Source: Cycas panzhihuaensis (taxonomy: Eukaryota; Cycadophyta). From it: a stretch of 64,000 bases of DNA. The stretch is from positions 20,708,001-20,772,000 of the forward strand of contig CM041465.1 in assembly GCA_023213395.1 (NCBI GenBank), given 5' to 3'. Below the pieces are notes generated by a model, which was not told where the DNA came from, made no database searches, and worked only from the letters and a program-made list of their open reading frames with translations. The position numbers and the translations under genes are program-made. Positions 1 to 11,490 of this stretch are shown one piece after another (position 1 is the first letter of the stretch; each line of letters opens with the position of its first letter).

Positions 1-557
1 GGTGATCGATACCCCATTTGATATATGATGATGTGTATAATGATATGTGATGGATGATGTATATTTATTTCCATGTTTGTGTATGTATGTGTATGAGGGT
101 ACACGGATGCACAAGGATACTGTCGATGATATTTAGAGTTGATTATTGCATGATTTTTGTGCTATGACATTTATTTGAGTTAGACATACTTCCTTTCATA
201 TAGGGCCATATTCCTAGTAGATGTACACAAGATCCCCATGAGCAGTGGCGATAGAGGCATGTGGAGCTAGGAGATAGGGCACCACACATGTCCAGACAGG
301 AGCATAGCAGAATATACAAAGGAAGAGAAAATGACAAGGGAGTATGACACTCCAACATGTTGTCCTACTTTAGGATATGACCAAGTAGGAAGACAAGGTC
401 CCCAAAGGAAGGGGAACTAGGGGTTCCACAGGAGAAACCTGAAAGGAATAAGAGAGTCACCCTAAGCCGCCATCCCACCTGTGGCTAGGGAAAATTGGAA
501 CGTGCTTAGGATGGTAGTTTAGGCTCATTTCAGAGCATGGAAAAGACAACAAAGAGA
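1..557 (-). other. Post-integrase segment of element A
   Basis: Sequence after the integrase stop, homologous to 54700-55240 in C and 38100-38735 in D. It contains the block corresponding to CCTAAACTACCATC (reversed), found in all three copies. Weakly open hydrophobic frames occur in comparable positions, but I cannot show that they code. The 3' half of the element lies beyond the window. Confidence 0.6.
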
Positions 558-1880
558 TCATGCATAGAATTTTTTGAGGAATTTCCCATTAATAGCTTTC
601 TCAAATTCAAGGCCCTCTAGGATGGCGATCTTATAGGCACCATTATCAAAACTCTCAAGAATGATAAAGGGACCGACCCATTTGGGTCTAAATTTGGTCA
701 AGCGGTCGTGAAGATATTTCAGCTTGAGGACATGGTCCCTGGGATACAAAGGATGAGAATGAAGGTGTTTATCATAAGTCCTTTGCGAGCAAGCTTTAGA
801 CACAAGGTTACCCTAGTAAGCGACTAAACGTCTCTCATCTAAAGCCTCAAGATCTAAGAGGTAAGACTGATGAATAGACTCCTCATCAATAAGATCTTGA
901 AGAGAAACCCATAAAGAGGGGATCTCTACTTCCAATGGGAGTACCACCTTGATCCCGTAGACTAAGGAGAATAGAGTCATTCCTGTAGCTGCACAGATAG
1001 AGTTACGATAGGCCCATAAGACGGAAGGGAGCTGGAGGTGCCAATCTCTTTGAGATTGGGTAACAGTTTTCTTTAGGATGTTGATGAGAGTTTTATTGAA
1101 TCATTCAACCTGACCATTTGCTTGGGGGTAATAAGGAGAAGAGGTTCTGTGAGAGATTTTTAATTTCTCACAAAGTTTGTCCATCTCCTTGTTACAAAAA
1201 TGAGTTCCATTGTATATAATTAAGACGTCAGGAATCCCAAAGTGGAAAATGATATGTTGGTAGAAGAAAGTGGCTATCATCTTGCTAGGGGTAGTGATCA
1301 AGAGAATGGCTTCTGCCCATTTCGTGAAGTACTCTATAGCAGTTAAGATAAACTTGTGTTACGACAAAGAGGGCAGTGATATGTCCATGATGAGGTCTAA
1401 ACCCCATTAGGTGAAGGGCCATGGAGATACAATGGGATGAAGAGCCTCGGAAGGCATGTGGGTGATGTTGCCATGCTCTTGGCATCATTGACATCTCAAG
1501 GCATAGGCATGGACATCCTTGAAGAGGGACGGCTAATAATAGCTCATACGAAGGATCCTATAGGCCATGGATTAGCCCCCAAAGTGGCCCCCACAAATGC
1601 CATGGTGGCATTCATGGAGTATCTGGTTCACTTCATCAGGAGTGACACAATGGAGGAGGATCCCATCAAAGGATCTCTTGTATAATACTTCATCCATAAG
1701 GAAGTATTGCCTAATAGTAGTTTGAATACAAGACCTAACCTTGTTACTGGCTTCTAGGTGGTACTGTTGCTGGGTAAGGTACCGCACGTTGTCACCATAC
1801 CACTCATTATCAACAAGTGGATGGGAAGGAATGTCCTAAATAGTCAAGATACACTCATCATGGAGAGAGTCATCAACGGG
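558..1880 (-). pseudogene. Integrase of element A
   Basis: The integrase would insert the cDNA. The N-terminal HHCC zinc region is at 1787-1572 (MDEVLYKRS, then HECHHGICGGHFGG). The catalytic core at 1301-1101 shows FGIPDVLIIYNGTHFC, where Tyr replaces the expected second catalytic Asp of TDNGxxF, and SPYYPQANGQVE with the catalytic Glu. The C-terminal part at 803-558 has DHVLKLKYLHDRL and the GPY/F-type block KWVGPFIILES, and ends KFLKKFYA. No chromodomain follows. The Asp loss plus several frameshifts make it inactive. Confidence 0.85.
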
Positions 1881-2470
1881 AACATCGAACGAGTTAGGGA
1901 CAGGGGCATCCACAAGCTATTCTACCACTACCATCCCCTTCTTTGATTTCCTATTAACGATATAGAGATCGAATTCCTGAAGGAGGATATCCCAATGACT
2001 AGTCCTACCTGTCAGGTTGGAACGAGTAAGTAAATAACGCAAGGGATTAGATTGAACGATTACCTTGGTAGTGTTTTCGATCAAGTAGTGCCTAAACTTC
2101 TTGGTCGCATGGACCAAGGAGAGGCATTCCTTCTCAGTTGGAGAGTAGTTGAGTTTGGCAATCACGAGGGTATGACTAATGAAGCAAATAGCTTTCTCGA
2201 CTCCCGAATCATACTCCTGGGCTAGCATGGTAGCCAAGGACTCATCAGTTGCTGAGGTATATAGGATGAAAGACCTATCAAAGTGAGGGGGCGCTAACAT
2301 CAGAGCGAAAGCAAGGGCTTTCTTAAGTCCTTCAAAAGCTTATTAGGCCTTAGCCGATCAAACAAATAGAGATTCATTCTTTAATAGGTTAGTAAGGGGT
2401 TTGGCATTCACGGTGAAGTTCTCCAAAAAATGCCTAAGGAATCTGAGCCTACCTAAAAATGACATAATCT
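1880..2470 (-). pseudogene. Gypsy RNase H of element A
   Basis: This is the RNase H that removes RNA from the RNA/DNA hybrid. The open stretch 1917-2300 (127 codons) has FILYTSATDESLATMLAQ (DxSxxxxGxxL-type block, with the usual Gly missing), ICFISHTL, then SPTEKECLSLVHATKKFRHYL with the Glu-rich block typical of Ty3/gypsy RNase H. It continues to a serine/threonine-rich join with integrase. It is the longest intact pol segment in this copy. Confidence 0.8.
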
Positions 2471-3400
2471 GTTGTTAAGTTTTAGGCAGTGACATATCAA
2501 GGATTTCCTTGACTTTATTAGGGTCGATTTGGATTCCTTGTTTCGACATGAGGAAACCAAAGAGTTTGCCAGAAGTGACGATAAATATACATTTGAGTGG
2601 ATTGATACTTACATGGTCCTTGCGATATCATATGAAGATGGCCTACAAGTCTGAAGGGTGATGGGTTCTAACGTACAAGAGACCCATCATATCATCCATA
2701 AAGACCTCTAACATGTTGTTGATAAGGTTATGAAAGATGAAGTGGATTACCCTTTAATAAGTGATGCCTACATTCTTCAATCCGAAGGGTATCGCCTTGT
2801 AGGCAAGGTACCCCACGGGGTGGTGAAGGCCATCTTGTGACTGTCTTTGGGAGAGATTTGAATTTCATTATAACCAGAGAAGTCATCCATCAAGGACATG
2901 ACTTCAAAATTGGCTATTTGATCAACGATCTGATCGATAAAATGGAGTGGGAAATTATCCTTAGGACATGTGTTGTTGATGTTATAGAAGTCAATGCATA
3001 TCTAGATGGTCCCATTCTTTTTAGCAAGGAGAACGATGTTAGATACTCATCTAGGGTAGTCGATGGAAGTGATGAGTCCTGCATCTAGGAGTTTCTCAAC
3101 CTTCATTTTGATGGTAGATGAGAGTTTGAGATGAAGTGGGCATTGCTTTTGGTGCACAAGGTGAGTGCTAGGGACTATGGTAAGGTTGTGGGTGATAATG
3201 AAGGCGTCGATTCCCTTCATGTCAGAATAGTCCCACACAAAAACATCTTGGAACTCCTAAAACAAAAGGGAGTATTCCCTTACCTCATCAGGAGAACATT
3301 CTTCTCCCACCTTAATAACCTTACGTAGGGCGAGGAGTATTCCCTTACCTCATCAAGAGCACATAGAATTCCCATCCTTGAAATGAAGGGGGGAAAGGCC
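2470..3400 (-). pseudogene. Reverse transcriptase of element A
   Basis: The gypsy-type RT would copy the genomic RNA into cDNA. Visible on the minus strand are MWDYSDMKGID (3238), QKQCPLHLKLSS, KVEKLLDAGLITSIDYPR, a stop where W is expected, VSNIVLLAKKNGTI, and then SLMDGFSGYNEI (RT block with the first catalytic Asp). Further on, the fold is recognisable up to the region of the FMDDM box by alignment with D (44699-45436), which is better preserved. Stops and frameshifts split it into fragments of at most about 65 codons. Confidence 0.8.
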
Positions 3401-4860
3401 AATGGGAGGAGACAGAACAGGAGATGGGATTGCGTCAGCAAGGGTGGACCCAATCACTAAGACCTTCTAGTGACCAAGTCTATGGTGACCAAAAGGAAGG
3501 TTGGGCATGGAGCCCTCTAAGTGCTTGAGTAGAGCCTCATCGTCTTTGAAGTAATCTACCCCATGGATGACCTTACTTCAAATAGACTAGGCGCAAGAGG
3601 AAATGAGAGCAACGGGACTATGGTGGTTGGTAGGCTGCCTAACATCCCTGAGAGACTCTAAGGAAGAGTGAGGAAAGGGTCCCTCATAAGGGGAAAAAGG
3701 AAGTTCAACTGATTCATCATCCACGGGGGGTGATGAAGGGGAAGACTCAAGGATCGATGGATCAATATGAGTAATAACATATGATATAAGGGAATGATCA
3801 GTCTCTCCAACGAGAGGGGTTCTAGGTTGGGACCTAGAGCAAGAAGAGTGTCTCCTATTGGTGTGAAGAAAGGCAACAGGGTGAGGAAGGTCCTAGTCCT
3901 CACCATAGGACTCATCATTGCTAAATATGGCAAGGTACACGTAGCTTCCAACACCAATAGGAGCGAAATAGGTAAGGCTTGAAGAAGAAGATGTAGGATC
4001 TACTTCAGAATGAGGCAAATCGGGAATGCGAATAGAACAAGCAGAGGTATGGGTCGAAGGGCCTTTGTCCCCCTTCATATGACCATGATTCACTTGGTTG
4101 GTTTAACGGGATTGTTTTGTAGGTGAGAGTTCATGGGAAACAACCCTCATTCGCCTATCATAGATGAACTTGAGTTGCCCCTAGCGGGTTGAACATACGA
4201 CTCCTATTTGATCGAGCCATGATCAACCCAAAAGGAGATTGTAGTCGACATCTACATCAAGGACTATAATATTGGTGAGAACAACCTTATCCTCAAGAGT
4301 AAGGGGGATCGAAACGGATCCTAAGGGAGTCTTCTCACTATCATCATAGCCTTGGCATCGCCATGGAATAGGTTCTAAGGCAGAAATACCAAGCTCTTGC
4401 ATAACATGCAAGGGCATGGAATTAATGGAAGAACCATTGTCGACAACAGTCCTTCACAAAGTGCAATCAGGTGTATTGATAGTAATGGTGAAAGGGAAGT
4501 TTCATTGTCACTCCCTTTCACAAGTCGGAGGAAGGTCTCTAAGATCAAAGGAAATGATGGGCTTATGACCTTGGGCAATACCCAAAGTGTGAATGGGTGT
4601 ATCACCCAATCCTAAAGCTTCTAAAAGGAGTATCCACTGTTCAAGATAACTTCTTAAGATGTCCATAATGGAGATCCCAGCAGCCATGGTACAAAGCTCA
4701 TCAACGACAGAAAAGGTCTTTCCCTTCATTATAGGTTGAGAAAGGGCTCTCATAAAGTTGTAGTAACCTGGGCAAATGGGGATGGTCTTGGGAAGTAAAG
4801 GGACTTCCTGAAGGGAGGTTTCCGGAAGAGGATCATGATGCATGATAGATGAAGAAGTCT
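3400..4860 (-). pseudogene. Aspartic protease and Ser/Pro-rich linker of element A
   Basis: The retropepsin that cuts the Gag-Pol polyprotein lies near 4440-4200. It shows the active-site box VDNGSSINSMPL (here DNGS stands where many retropepsins have DSGA/DTGA), then ALEPIPWRCQGYD, and ends with the family signature DVDYNLLLG. Upstream, near 4840-4600, is a conserved segment with GISIMDILRSYLEQW and ALGLGDTPIHTLG, shared with B, C and D. Downstream to about 3400 runs a low-complexity Ser/Pro/acidic linker that in B is still an open frame. Frameshifts separate the pieces. Confidence 0.8.
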
Positions 4861-5043
4861 TGGTTGCCTCTTTAGTAGCTTAAGATCGAGTTAAGGCATA
4901 TAGAGAGGTGGCCTCAAGCATCTGGATCACCTTCTTTCCCTTGTTCTAGGACCGCGAAGGTGAAGGGGTACGATGGTCTAGGGAATGCGAGGAAGAAGAT
5001 GAACCTCACGTGCCCTTCCCTTTACTGCGTGAAGGGCATGGAT

Positions 5044-7235
5044 TCAGAGATCTTCCCTGGTTCTGATTGCTCTTTTATTAGGAGTTACAATCACGCTCCC
5101 CATACTTGGGGAATGGATCTCTATGGATAGGTTGGTCGAGGTTGGGCCTTGAGGCCCATTTGGGAGATGGGTTGCATTGCGAGGCATCCCTAGGATGTTG
5201 AACCTGGTAATGCGAATCATCATGAAAGCATTCTCCATGAATGGAGTACCACTTCCTTTCAAGCAAGGAATCAGATTTCCTTGCTTGAGAGGACTGGGTG
5301 TTGTCACCCTTGGGAGGAGCAGCTTGGGAAGTTTGTTAGATGTAAGTGATGAAGGAGCTTGAAGCTTAAGTTCCTTCATCATATGTTTAAATGAACGTAT
5401 GGCAGAGGTAAGTGGGTCTAGGATCTTCTTTGTTGAATGGGAAGAAGACCTAGTGGATTATTGAGGTTTAGTCTCTTTGGCTGGCAGAGGTGTCTCACGT
5501 CACTATGAGGACTTTAGGGGCTTCTTGAGTCTGACCTAGATCTCAATAGCTTCAAGTGCCAAGCACTTCACAATGGAGAAATCACATGTGGTTGCCCCCA
5601 TCTTAAGGACTTCCACATGAACTTCAGGGTATAGTGCATTGACAAAGATATCCCTCTTTAATTCCTTAGGCAAAGTAGCCTTGGTGGAATGGAGGAGGTC
5701 ATGCAATCACTGCACAAAGTCACAATTCATCTCATCGTGGCCTTTCTTAAGCGAGAAGAGGGATTTCATTCCACTCTCAAATGGATGAGCCATATCAAAA
5801 TAGTTGAACTCATCCATGTGTTACTGGAATGAGTAGATGGAATGAGCAGGTAGGTGATAGAACTATTTGAGGGCATTGCCTTGAAGAGATCATGGATATA
5901 GTTTCATTAATATGTGATCATAGGCCTAGTAGTCTATGCATTGCATAGAGAAACTACAAACATGCTCTGTTGGATCCTGTGATGAAGTTCCATCGAACTT
6001 GGGAACTTTGGGGGGATGAGGCGGTAAGTTGGTCCTTAACGCCTCAATAGACAAGGGTGTCGATCTATAATCCATAAAAGGACGTGCCCTTCCCTGGATC
6101 ATAGGATTGGAAAAAGATGAAGAAGGTAATGAACAAGGAGTAGATGGGGGTGGAGGGCCCATCCCTCCTTGAGGAAATTCCCCTTGTTGAAAAGAGACTT
6201 GAGGAAAGGTTCCCTGAAAAGGAGTTGGGCCTCCTTGCAAAGGTGCGATATAAGAAGCTACGCAAGATGGTGGAAACAAGGGGTGAGGGACTAGATTCTA
6301 CCTATATGGGCCACCCGTGGGTGGCATGACCCCATATGGATGTAAAGGGTCCACCCCATAAATAAGAATGTGGTTCCCTTTACCATGCCCCCAAGGCTGA
6401 GATGTATAGCCTAGCGGTATGTAAAGAGAAGGCCCACTAGATTAGGTTTAGGAGCATGTAAAAATAGGTCCCACATGACTAGTAGTAGTAGAAGTATTAG
6501 TAGGTCCTCTATGTTTAATAGGGAATACATGCACTACGTTTGGAGGTGGCATATTTGCTTGACTAGGGAGAGGCATATTAGCCCTAAGCTGGGACAAAGA
6601 CATACCACGAGAGGTCCCAGAAGGGTTGGGACCACGAAGAGAAGTAGGAGGTGCAATGGACATCGCTAAAGTAGATGTTAGAATTAGACGGGATGGATGC
6701 ATTGGGATAAATGGGTTACTTGTTGCAGGTGGGATAGACGTGGATGAAGGCGGTGGGGCAGATACAGATGAGGAAGTCGCAAGGCATCTTCAAACCATCT
6801 AGAACGTGGTTGAAGGCAAGCAACATGAAATCACTCATTGAGGGCTTCAACCACATCGATAGGAGGGGTATACACCATATCATAAGAGGTGGATGGGACC
6901 TCAAACAAAGTAGACCCCTCAAGACGCTCCTCATAAGAATCACCACCTGGGTGATAAATCTCAAGAGAAGGCAGACCCTCTACTCTACAAGTGGAGGGAT
7001 GAACATCATACGGGTGTTGTTAATCACTCGGATAGTAGATATGGTCGTTACCCTCTTGGATGGACCCTGGGAAAGATGGATGGAACTCATGGGCTCCAGA
7101 AGTAAAGGCATGGTATGCCCAATCCAAAGGATATCCTTCCATTATTAAATCAGAATCTGATGATGGAAGGAGGCGGTATGTGGGATCTTCTAACAGCAGG
7201 GGTAAACCTTATAGGTGACGTGAGAAGCATCACAT
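5044..7235 (-). pseudogene. gag: gag of element A
   Basis: The gag polyprotein would form the capsid and bind the genomic RNA. The homologous ATG lies at 7235 and is followed by TGA, so the start is already broken. Then come MEGYPLDWAYHAF near 7145, a long Pro/Ser-rich stretch (6700-6050), and the retrotrans-gag core near 6000-5700 (FDGTSSQDPTEH, CSFSMQCIDY, FYHLPAHS). Near 5250 is a zinc-knuckle-like motif, CSIHGECFHDDSH, with the same C-x2-H-x2-C-x-H spacing as in B and C but not the usual CX2CX4HX4C. The longest open piece is 117 codons (5926-6279). It cannot make a full Gag. Identity is secure through alignment with the other three copies. Confidence 0.8.
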
Positions 7236-7372
7236 ACTAAACTCACCAATGTGTTAGAAGAGAAAGAGGAATGTAAGGTACGCATTGGTGGCTACCTAAC
7301 AAAAAGGACAAAACGATAAAGCTACAAAGAGGTAGTTGTACCAATAGGAAGAGATAAAGTCTAGCTCCCTTA

Positions 7373-7398
7373 CTGGCAGGTACCCAGTATGGTTACTA
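7373..7398 (-). other. Primer-binding site of element A
   Basis: Directly after the LTR end, the minus strand reads CTAGTAACCATACTGGGTAC. C has CTGGTGACCATACTGGGGAC in the same place. The pattern TGG-GAC-CTGGGGAC resembles what I recall of Ogre/Tat primer sites, thought to pair with tRNA-Arg. The tRNA identity is from memory and unverified. Confidence 0.55.
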
Positions 7399-9202
7399 GT
7401 GAAATCGCATCTACGGGATGGTCACTATGCTTAGTAGGGGTTGAGGTGATCAATATCTAATGCTTAGGTATGGATGGAATCCTAGAAGCAGAAGAGAGCA
7501 CCACATAGGACGTCTGTGCATCGGAGCACAAGTTTGGGACCTGCAAATGGTGCCTAACTTCCTTGGGATAGTTTTCACTTTTGGTTCCGAGAGGCAAGAC
7601 ACACATAGGGGTATCTCAAGTAGTCCCAAAGGGCAAGGTCCTTCCACCCTTTGATGGCCAGAAAGGAGGAGGAGAGACCTATGAAGGAGGGGTTCCTATA
7701 GTGAAGGAACATAAGATAGGGTACAATAGGCAAATGATATAACACAAGTGTAGATAAGCCCCCTCTTAGGCTAATTAGCTTAAGGTGAATCTAAATAAAG
7801 AAGGGAATGGAAAAAGGGGGACTAAGAGCTACACCTCCTCTCTCTCTTTTCCTTTTTAATAATAAAAGACAAAGAAAAGAAAGGAAAGTAAGTATTTTGT
7901 ACGTACTCAAGCATGCATACTAAAGTGAAATGCAACTAAGGGATGCTTTTGGTTTAGGTAAGAAAAAGGGGGAGGTGCAATCCCTATTATGTCCTTTTTC
8001 CTATAAAAGTAACCATGTGGTACAATCCCTATTTGTTACCCTCTTTGTCTTTATGTGATTTATTACATAAATACAACAGATGCCTAATAAAAGCACAAAA
8101 AGAAGGAGGTGGAGGAAGGGAGATGATGTGTACCTAGAAAATGAAGTGGTTGGTGGGAAACCTCACTCATATGCCACATATGCCCTCCCATCCTTAGTTG
8201 ATGTATAACTGTAGTTGGAGAGAAAGTTAGGTTGGGGCAAGAAAGGAAGGCTACCCTCAGTATGGCAAAACCCCCTATAAGTGGACCTCCACGCAGCCTC
8301 AGAATGTAAAAGTATAGTGGTTATATGACAGCCAATGAGCAGCAAACAAGCACGGAAATGAACGTTATAGGACGTGGGAGAGATGCCTAGGTAGTGGAGT
8401 CATTATAGGTAATGAATCGGTAAACCAAACTTACCAAGGGTCTGGATGGATACTAAACGATGTTTGGGGTTTAAAGAGGGCCTAAAGAGAGAGTGTGTAG
8501 GCTTGGAACCAATAGAACAAGGGCTATATACACTGATATCTAGTGCAGGCTTAGGTCTCACCAACTCATAGTTTGCTCAAGGAAAGCATGGGTGCAAGAG
8601 AGGAAGGATAGGAAGGGGTTTACCCCTAGGGAGTAGTTCTGAAGGGATGGATCCTGCCTTAACTCCCTTTGCCCAGTCCTTATGGACCCTCTCCCATAGC
8701 TTTCTTAAGAAAAACCAGTGGCGAATAGGAGAAAGCTTGAGGTGTTGAAACCAAAAATAGGAAAGAGTAGTCCCTTTTACAGCAAAAACACAAAAAGGGA
8801 AGATAGTATACTTTGAAACAAGCTCTAATAGAGTAAATATGTGCTAAAATATAAAACTAAGGTAAGGGGTATATGTTGGGCTGTGTTAGGGGTATATCTA
8901 TCACTGCAAACAATGGAAGAGGGCAAGTTCTACAAGGTTTGCAAGGTACCTCACAAAGTAGGTTGCAAGAGACACTTGTTGGATGAAAACTAAAGGATAA
9001 GTGTAGAGATCTTGCTTGGAAATGCTTGGTGGAGAGTCCTCTATCATGTATCAGAGCTTCTACAAGCATATCCGTAGCTGAAATAGAAGAACTCTAGCAT
9101 TGCAAGCATACCTGTAAAGAGAGAGGAAGGAGAATGTAGAATTACAGTAGTAGGAAGTGTTGTTGGAGAGTTAAGAGATGTAAAATGAGGTAATTTTTAG
9201 GA

Positions 9203-9208
9203 TATATA
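9203..9208 (-). promoter_or_regulatory. TATA-like box in LTR A
   Basis: TATATA on the minus strand, in the same LTR position as TATAAA in B and TATTTAAG in C. The preceding motif (GGGTTAGCATGGG in A, GGGTGGG in B, TTTGGGCTGGG in C) is related. This is probably the core promoter that starts the genomic RNA. Confidence 0.6.
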
Positions 9209-9339
9209 CCCATGCTAACCCTAATCCAGCGATTAGGGTTTGGGCAGGGCTGAGTTGGTAACTTATCAATATGGAAGTTCTAAAAAAAGAGTGAGAATTG
9301 CCACAGTGGATAAAAAAAATAATGAGCAATAATCGCACT

Positions 9340-9402
9340 ATGGTAAACTTTGCGGTACCGTGGTAAACTTTATGGTACCACTAAGTTTATAGTGGTGTAA
9401 GA
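9340..9402 (-). promoter_or_regulatory. GGTACC repeat motif in U3 of LTR A
   Basis: Two GGTACC cores about 22 bases apart sit in near-repeats of TGGTAAACTTT, roughly 150 bases upstream of the TATA-like box in the direction of transcription. The same arrangement is present in the B and C LTRs. Its conservation in otherwise diverged LTRs suggests an enhancer or protein-binding site; that role is inferred. Confidence 0.45.
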
Positions 9403-9896
9403 CTAGAATGCTAAAATAGCAATGGTAAGGGTCTTGGGAGTCCTAAATGGAAATGTGCTAGGTCTAGGAGGGCTGTCCCTCCTATCCAAGTGGCTATGGA
9501 CAGTCTGGGTGACATGTGGGCTAGACCAAATGAGACACTAGGAGCTAGGATTCCCATAAGTACTATGAAAGAATGCAAGATCAAGGTGTGAGTAGATCAC
9601 CCAAGCTAAGTGAGGCTTGAGGCAATGTGGAGGTGGCGCGGAAGGTTGTAGAGCACCATGGGGATGCCTGCCTCGTGGAGAGGTAGGTCCTGTGAGTCAT
9701 TATAGGCTGAAAAGGTGATAAGCAGCATGATCAAGCAATAGATGTAAGGTGATCACTCAAATATGATAGTCAATTATGCAATGAGGCAATGCTTCTATCT
9801 ACCTTTCCAAAGAAATAATAAAGATGGAAAGGAGGAAGCATACCTATGCTTACCTGAGTTGATCTATCTATACCCATTCCCAGTAGCTACGAAACA

Positions 9897-10611
9897 GTGG
9901 CCAAGATGTCAAGAACCCTAAATCAATAAATGATATGCTGGTAGACAAAGGTAGTTATCATCTTACTAAGAGTAGAAGACAGAAGGACTACTTCAACCCA
10001 TTTGGTAAAGTATTATATCATAGTCAAGATGAACTTGTGCTACAACAAAGAGGGCAGGGTTATGGCCCCAATGAGATCTAATCCCCATTGGGAGAAAGGA
10101 CATGGAGATATGATAGGGTTCAAGGCCTCGAAATACAAACGGATGACATTGGCATGCTCTTGACACTGACAAGATCACAGGGCATAGATATGGGCATCTT
10201 TAAAGAGGGACAACCAATAATAGACCATGTGAAGGATCTATTGGGCTATGAATTAGCCCTCAAAATGGCCATCACAAACGTTGTTATGGCACTCATGAAG
10301 TATTTGGCCCACCTTGTTAGGATTGATGTAGTGGAGGAGGATCCCATTAAAAGACCTTTTGTACAATACCCCTTTCATAAGGAAGTACTACCGAGTAGTA
10401 GGCTAAATGCACAACCTAACCTTATCGCTAGCATCGAGATGATACTGCTGCTTAGTGACGTATCACACAATATCCCTATACCACTCATTGTTGTTAAATG
10501 GATGGGGAGATAAGCTCTGAATAGTAAGAATGGGTTCATCTGGGAGTCGTCAATAGGAGCATCAGAGGAATTTAGGATGGGGGTATCAGTGAGTTGTTTG
10601 GAAACCACCAT
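9897..10611 (-). pseudogene. Integrase N-terminal part of element B, cut by element A
   Basis: From 10611 the frame reads MVVSKQLTDTPILNSSDAPI (the join after RNase H). Then come degraded zinc-binding and core-start segments matching A and D (YHISMSFLPMGIRSHWGHN at 9993-10178). The last integrase bases before the LTR of A, near 9900-9950, correspond to the region just before the TDN block in D (39400-39430). The catalytic core and C-terminus are separated by element A. Confidence 0.75.
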
Positions 10612-10619
10612 CCCCTTCT

Positions 10620-11103
10620 TTAATTTCTTGTTAATAATCTGGAGATCGAATTCCTAAAGAAAGACGGCCCACTTTCCAGTCCTACCTATTAGATTGGATT
10701 GGGTTAGCAAATAGCTTAAAGGATTAGACTAAACAATCACTCAAGTAGTGTTTCCAAGTAAGTAGTACATAAACTTCTTAGTAGTGTGCATTAAGGAAAG
10801 GCATTCCTTCTCAGCAATGGAGTAATTAAGATCAATAGCAACTAGGGTATGACTAGTAAAATAGATGGCTTTCTCAGTTCCTAAGTCATCCTCTTAGGTA
10901 AGCATGGCACCCAAGGATTCATCGGTAGCCAAAGTATAAAGGATGAAAGGCCTATCGAAGAGAGGGGGCACCAAATTTGGGGTAGAGGCCAAGGCTTTCT
11001 TGAGCTCCTTAAAGGCTTCTTGGGCCTTCAGAGACCAAACAAATAGGGCCCCTTTCTTCAACAGGTTGGTGAGAGGCTTTGTGTTTATGGTGAAGTTTAC
11101 CAA
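10620..11103 (-). pseudogene. Gypsy RNase H of element B
   Basis: 10894-11103 reads VNFTINTKPLTNLLKKGALF, WSLKAQEAFKELKKALAS, then FILYTLATDESLGAMLT (RNase H first block with Gly retained). Later blocks toward 10700 are broken by stops. It follows the truncated RT directly. Confidence 0.75.
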
Positions 11104-11490
11104 GAAACACCTAAGCCGTCCATCAAGGATATGACTTCAAACTCGGTGGTTCGATCAATTATCTGATCCATGAAAGGAAGTGGAAAGTTGTCATTAGGAT
11201 ATACGTTGTTGATATCACATAAATCAACGCATATCTGGATGGTCCCATTCTTTTTAGCAATGAGAACGATGTTGGACACCCATTTAGGGTAGTCGATGGA
11301 AGTAATAAGTCCAGTATCCAAAAGTTTCTTAACCTCTATCTTGATAGCGGCTGAGAGTTTAGGGTGGAGAGGACATTGCTTCTGGCACACGGGATGGGTG
11401 CCAAGAATGGTAATGAGATTATGGGTGACGATGGAGGGGTCGATTCCCTTCATGTCAGAGTAATCACACACGAAGACATCCCAAAACTCC
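11104..11490 (-). pseudogene. N-terminal half of reverse transcriptase, element B
   Basis: Open stretch 11097-11471: MCDYSDMKGIDPSIVTHNL, QKQCPLHPKLSAAIKIEV, SIDYPKWVSNIVLIAKKNG, ICVDLCDINNVYPNDNF, then FEVISLMDGLG. After this block, which carries the first catalytic Asp, the sequence jumps at about 11115 to the VNFTINTKPL segment upstream of RNase H. The palm part with the FMDDM box, present in D, is missing. This RT cannot be active. Confidence 0.8.

Larger units (their letters stand above)
1..9896 (-). mobile_element. Element A: Tat-like Ty3/gypsy retrotransposon, 3' end outside window
   Basis: Reading on the minus strand from 9896 downward, the order is 5' LTR, primer site, gag, protease, RT, RNase H, integrase. 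This is the Ty3/gypsy order. The element leaves the window about 550 bases after the integrase stop, so its 3' LTR is not visible. Every domain matches copies B and D in this window. Frameshifts and stops interrupt all genes. The 5' LTR abuts integrase sequence of element B at 9896/9897, so A inserted into B. Tat-lineage placement is an inference from the long LTRs, the primer-site shape and the extra RNase H seen in relative C. Confidence 0.85.
7400..9896 (-). repeat. 5' LTR of element A
   Basis: On the minus strand this starts TGTTTC at 9896 and ends TTCA at 7400, followed by the primer site. It aligns along its whole length with the LTRs at 15656-18407, 47711-50431 and 59258-61979. At about 2.5 kb it is slightly shorter than those. 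The terminal segment near 9600-9896 matches 18120-18407 closely. It contains a TATA-like box near 9203 and a GGTACC-rich motif near 9340-9400. I see no gene inside it. Confidence 0.85.

Noticed and set aside
6744-7148. 134-codon plus-strand open frame
   Set aside because: Opposite strand of gag of element A, whose minus-strand frame aligns with B and C.
10088-10513. 141-codon plus-strand open frame
   Set aside because: Opposite strand of the integrase of element B; no family motif on the plus strand.
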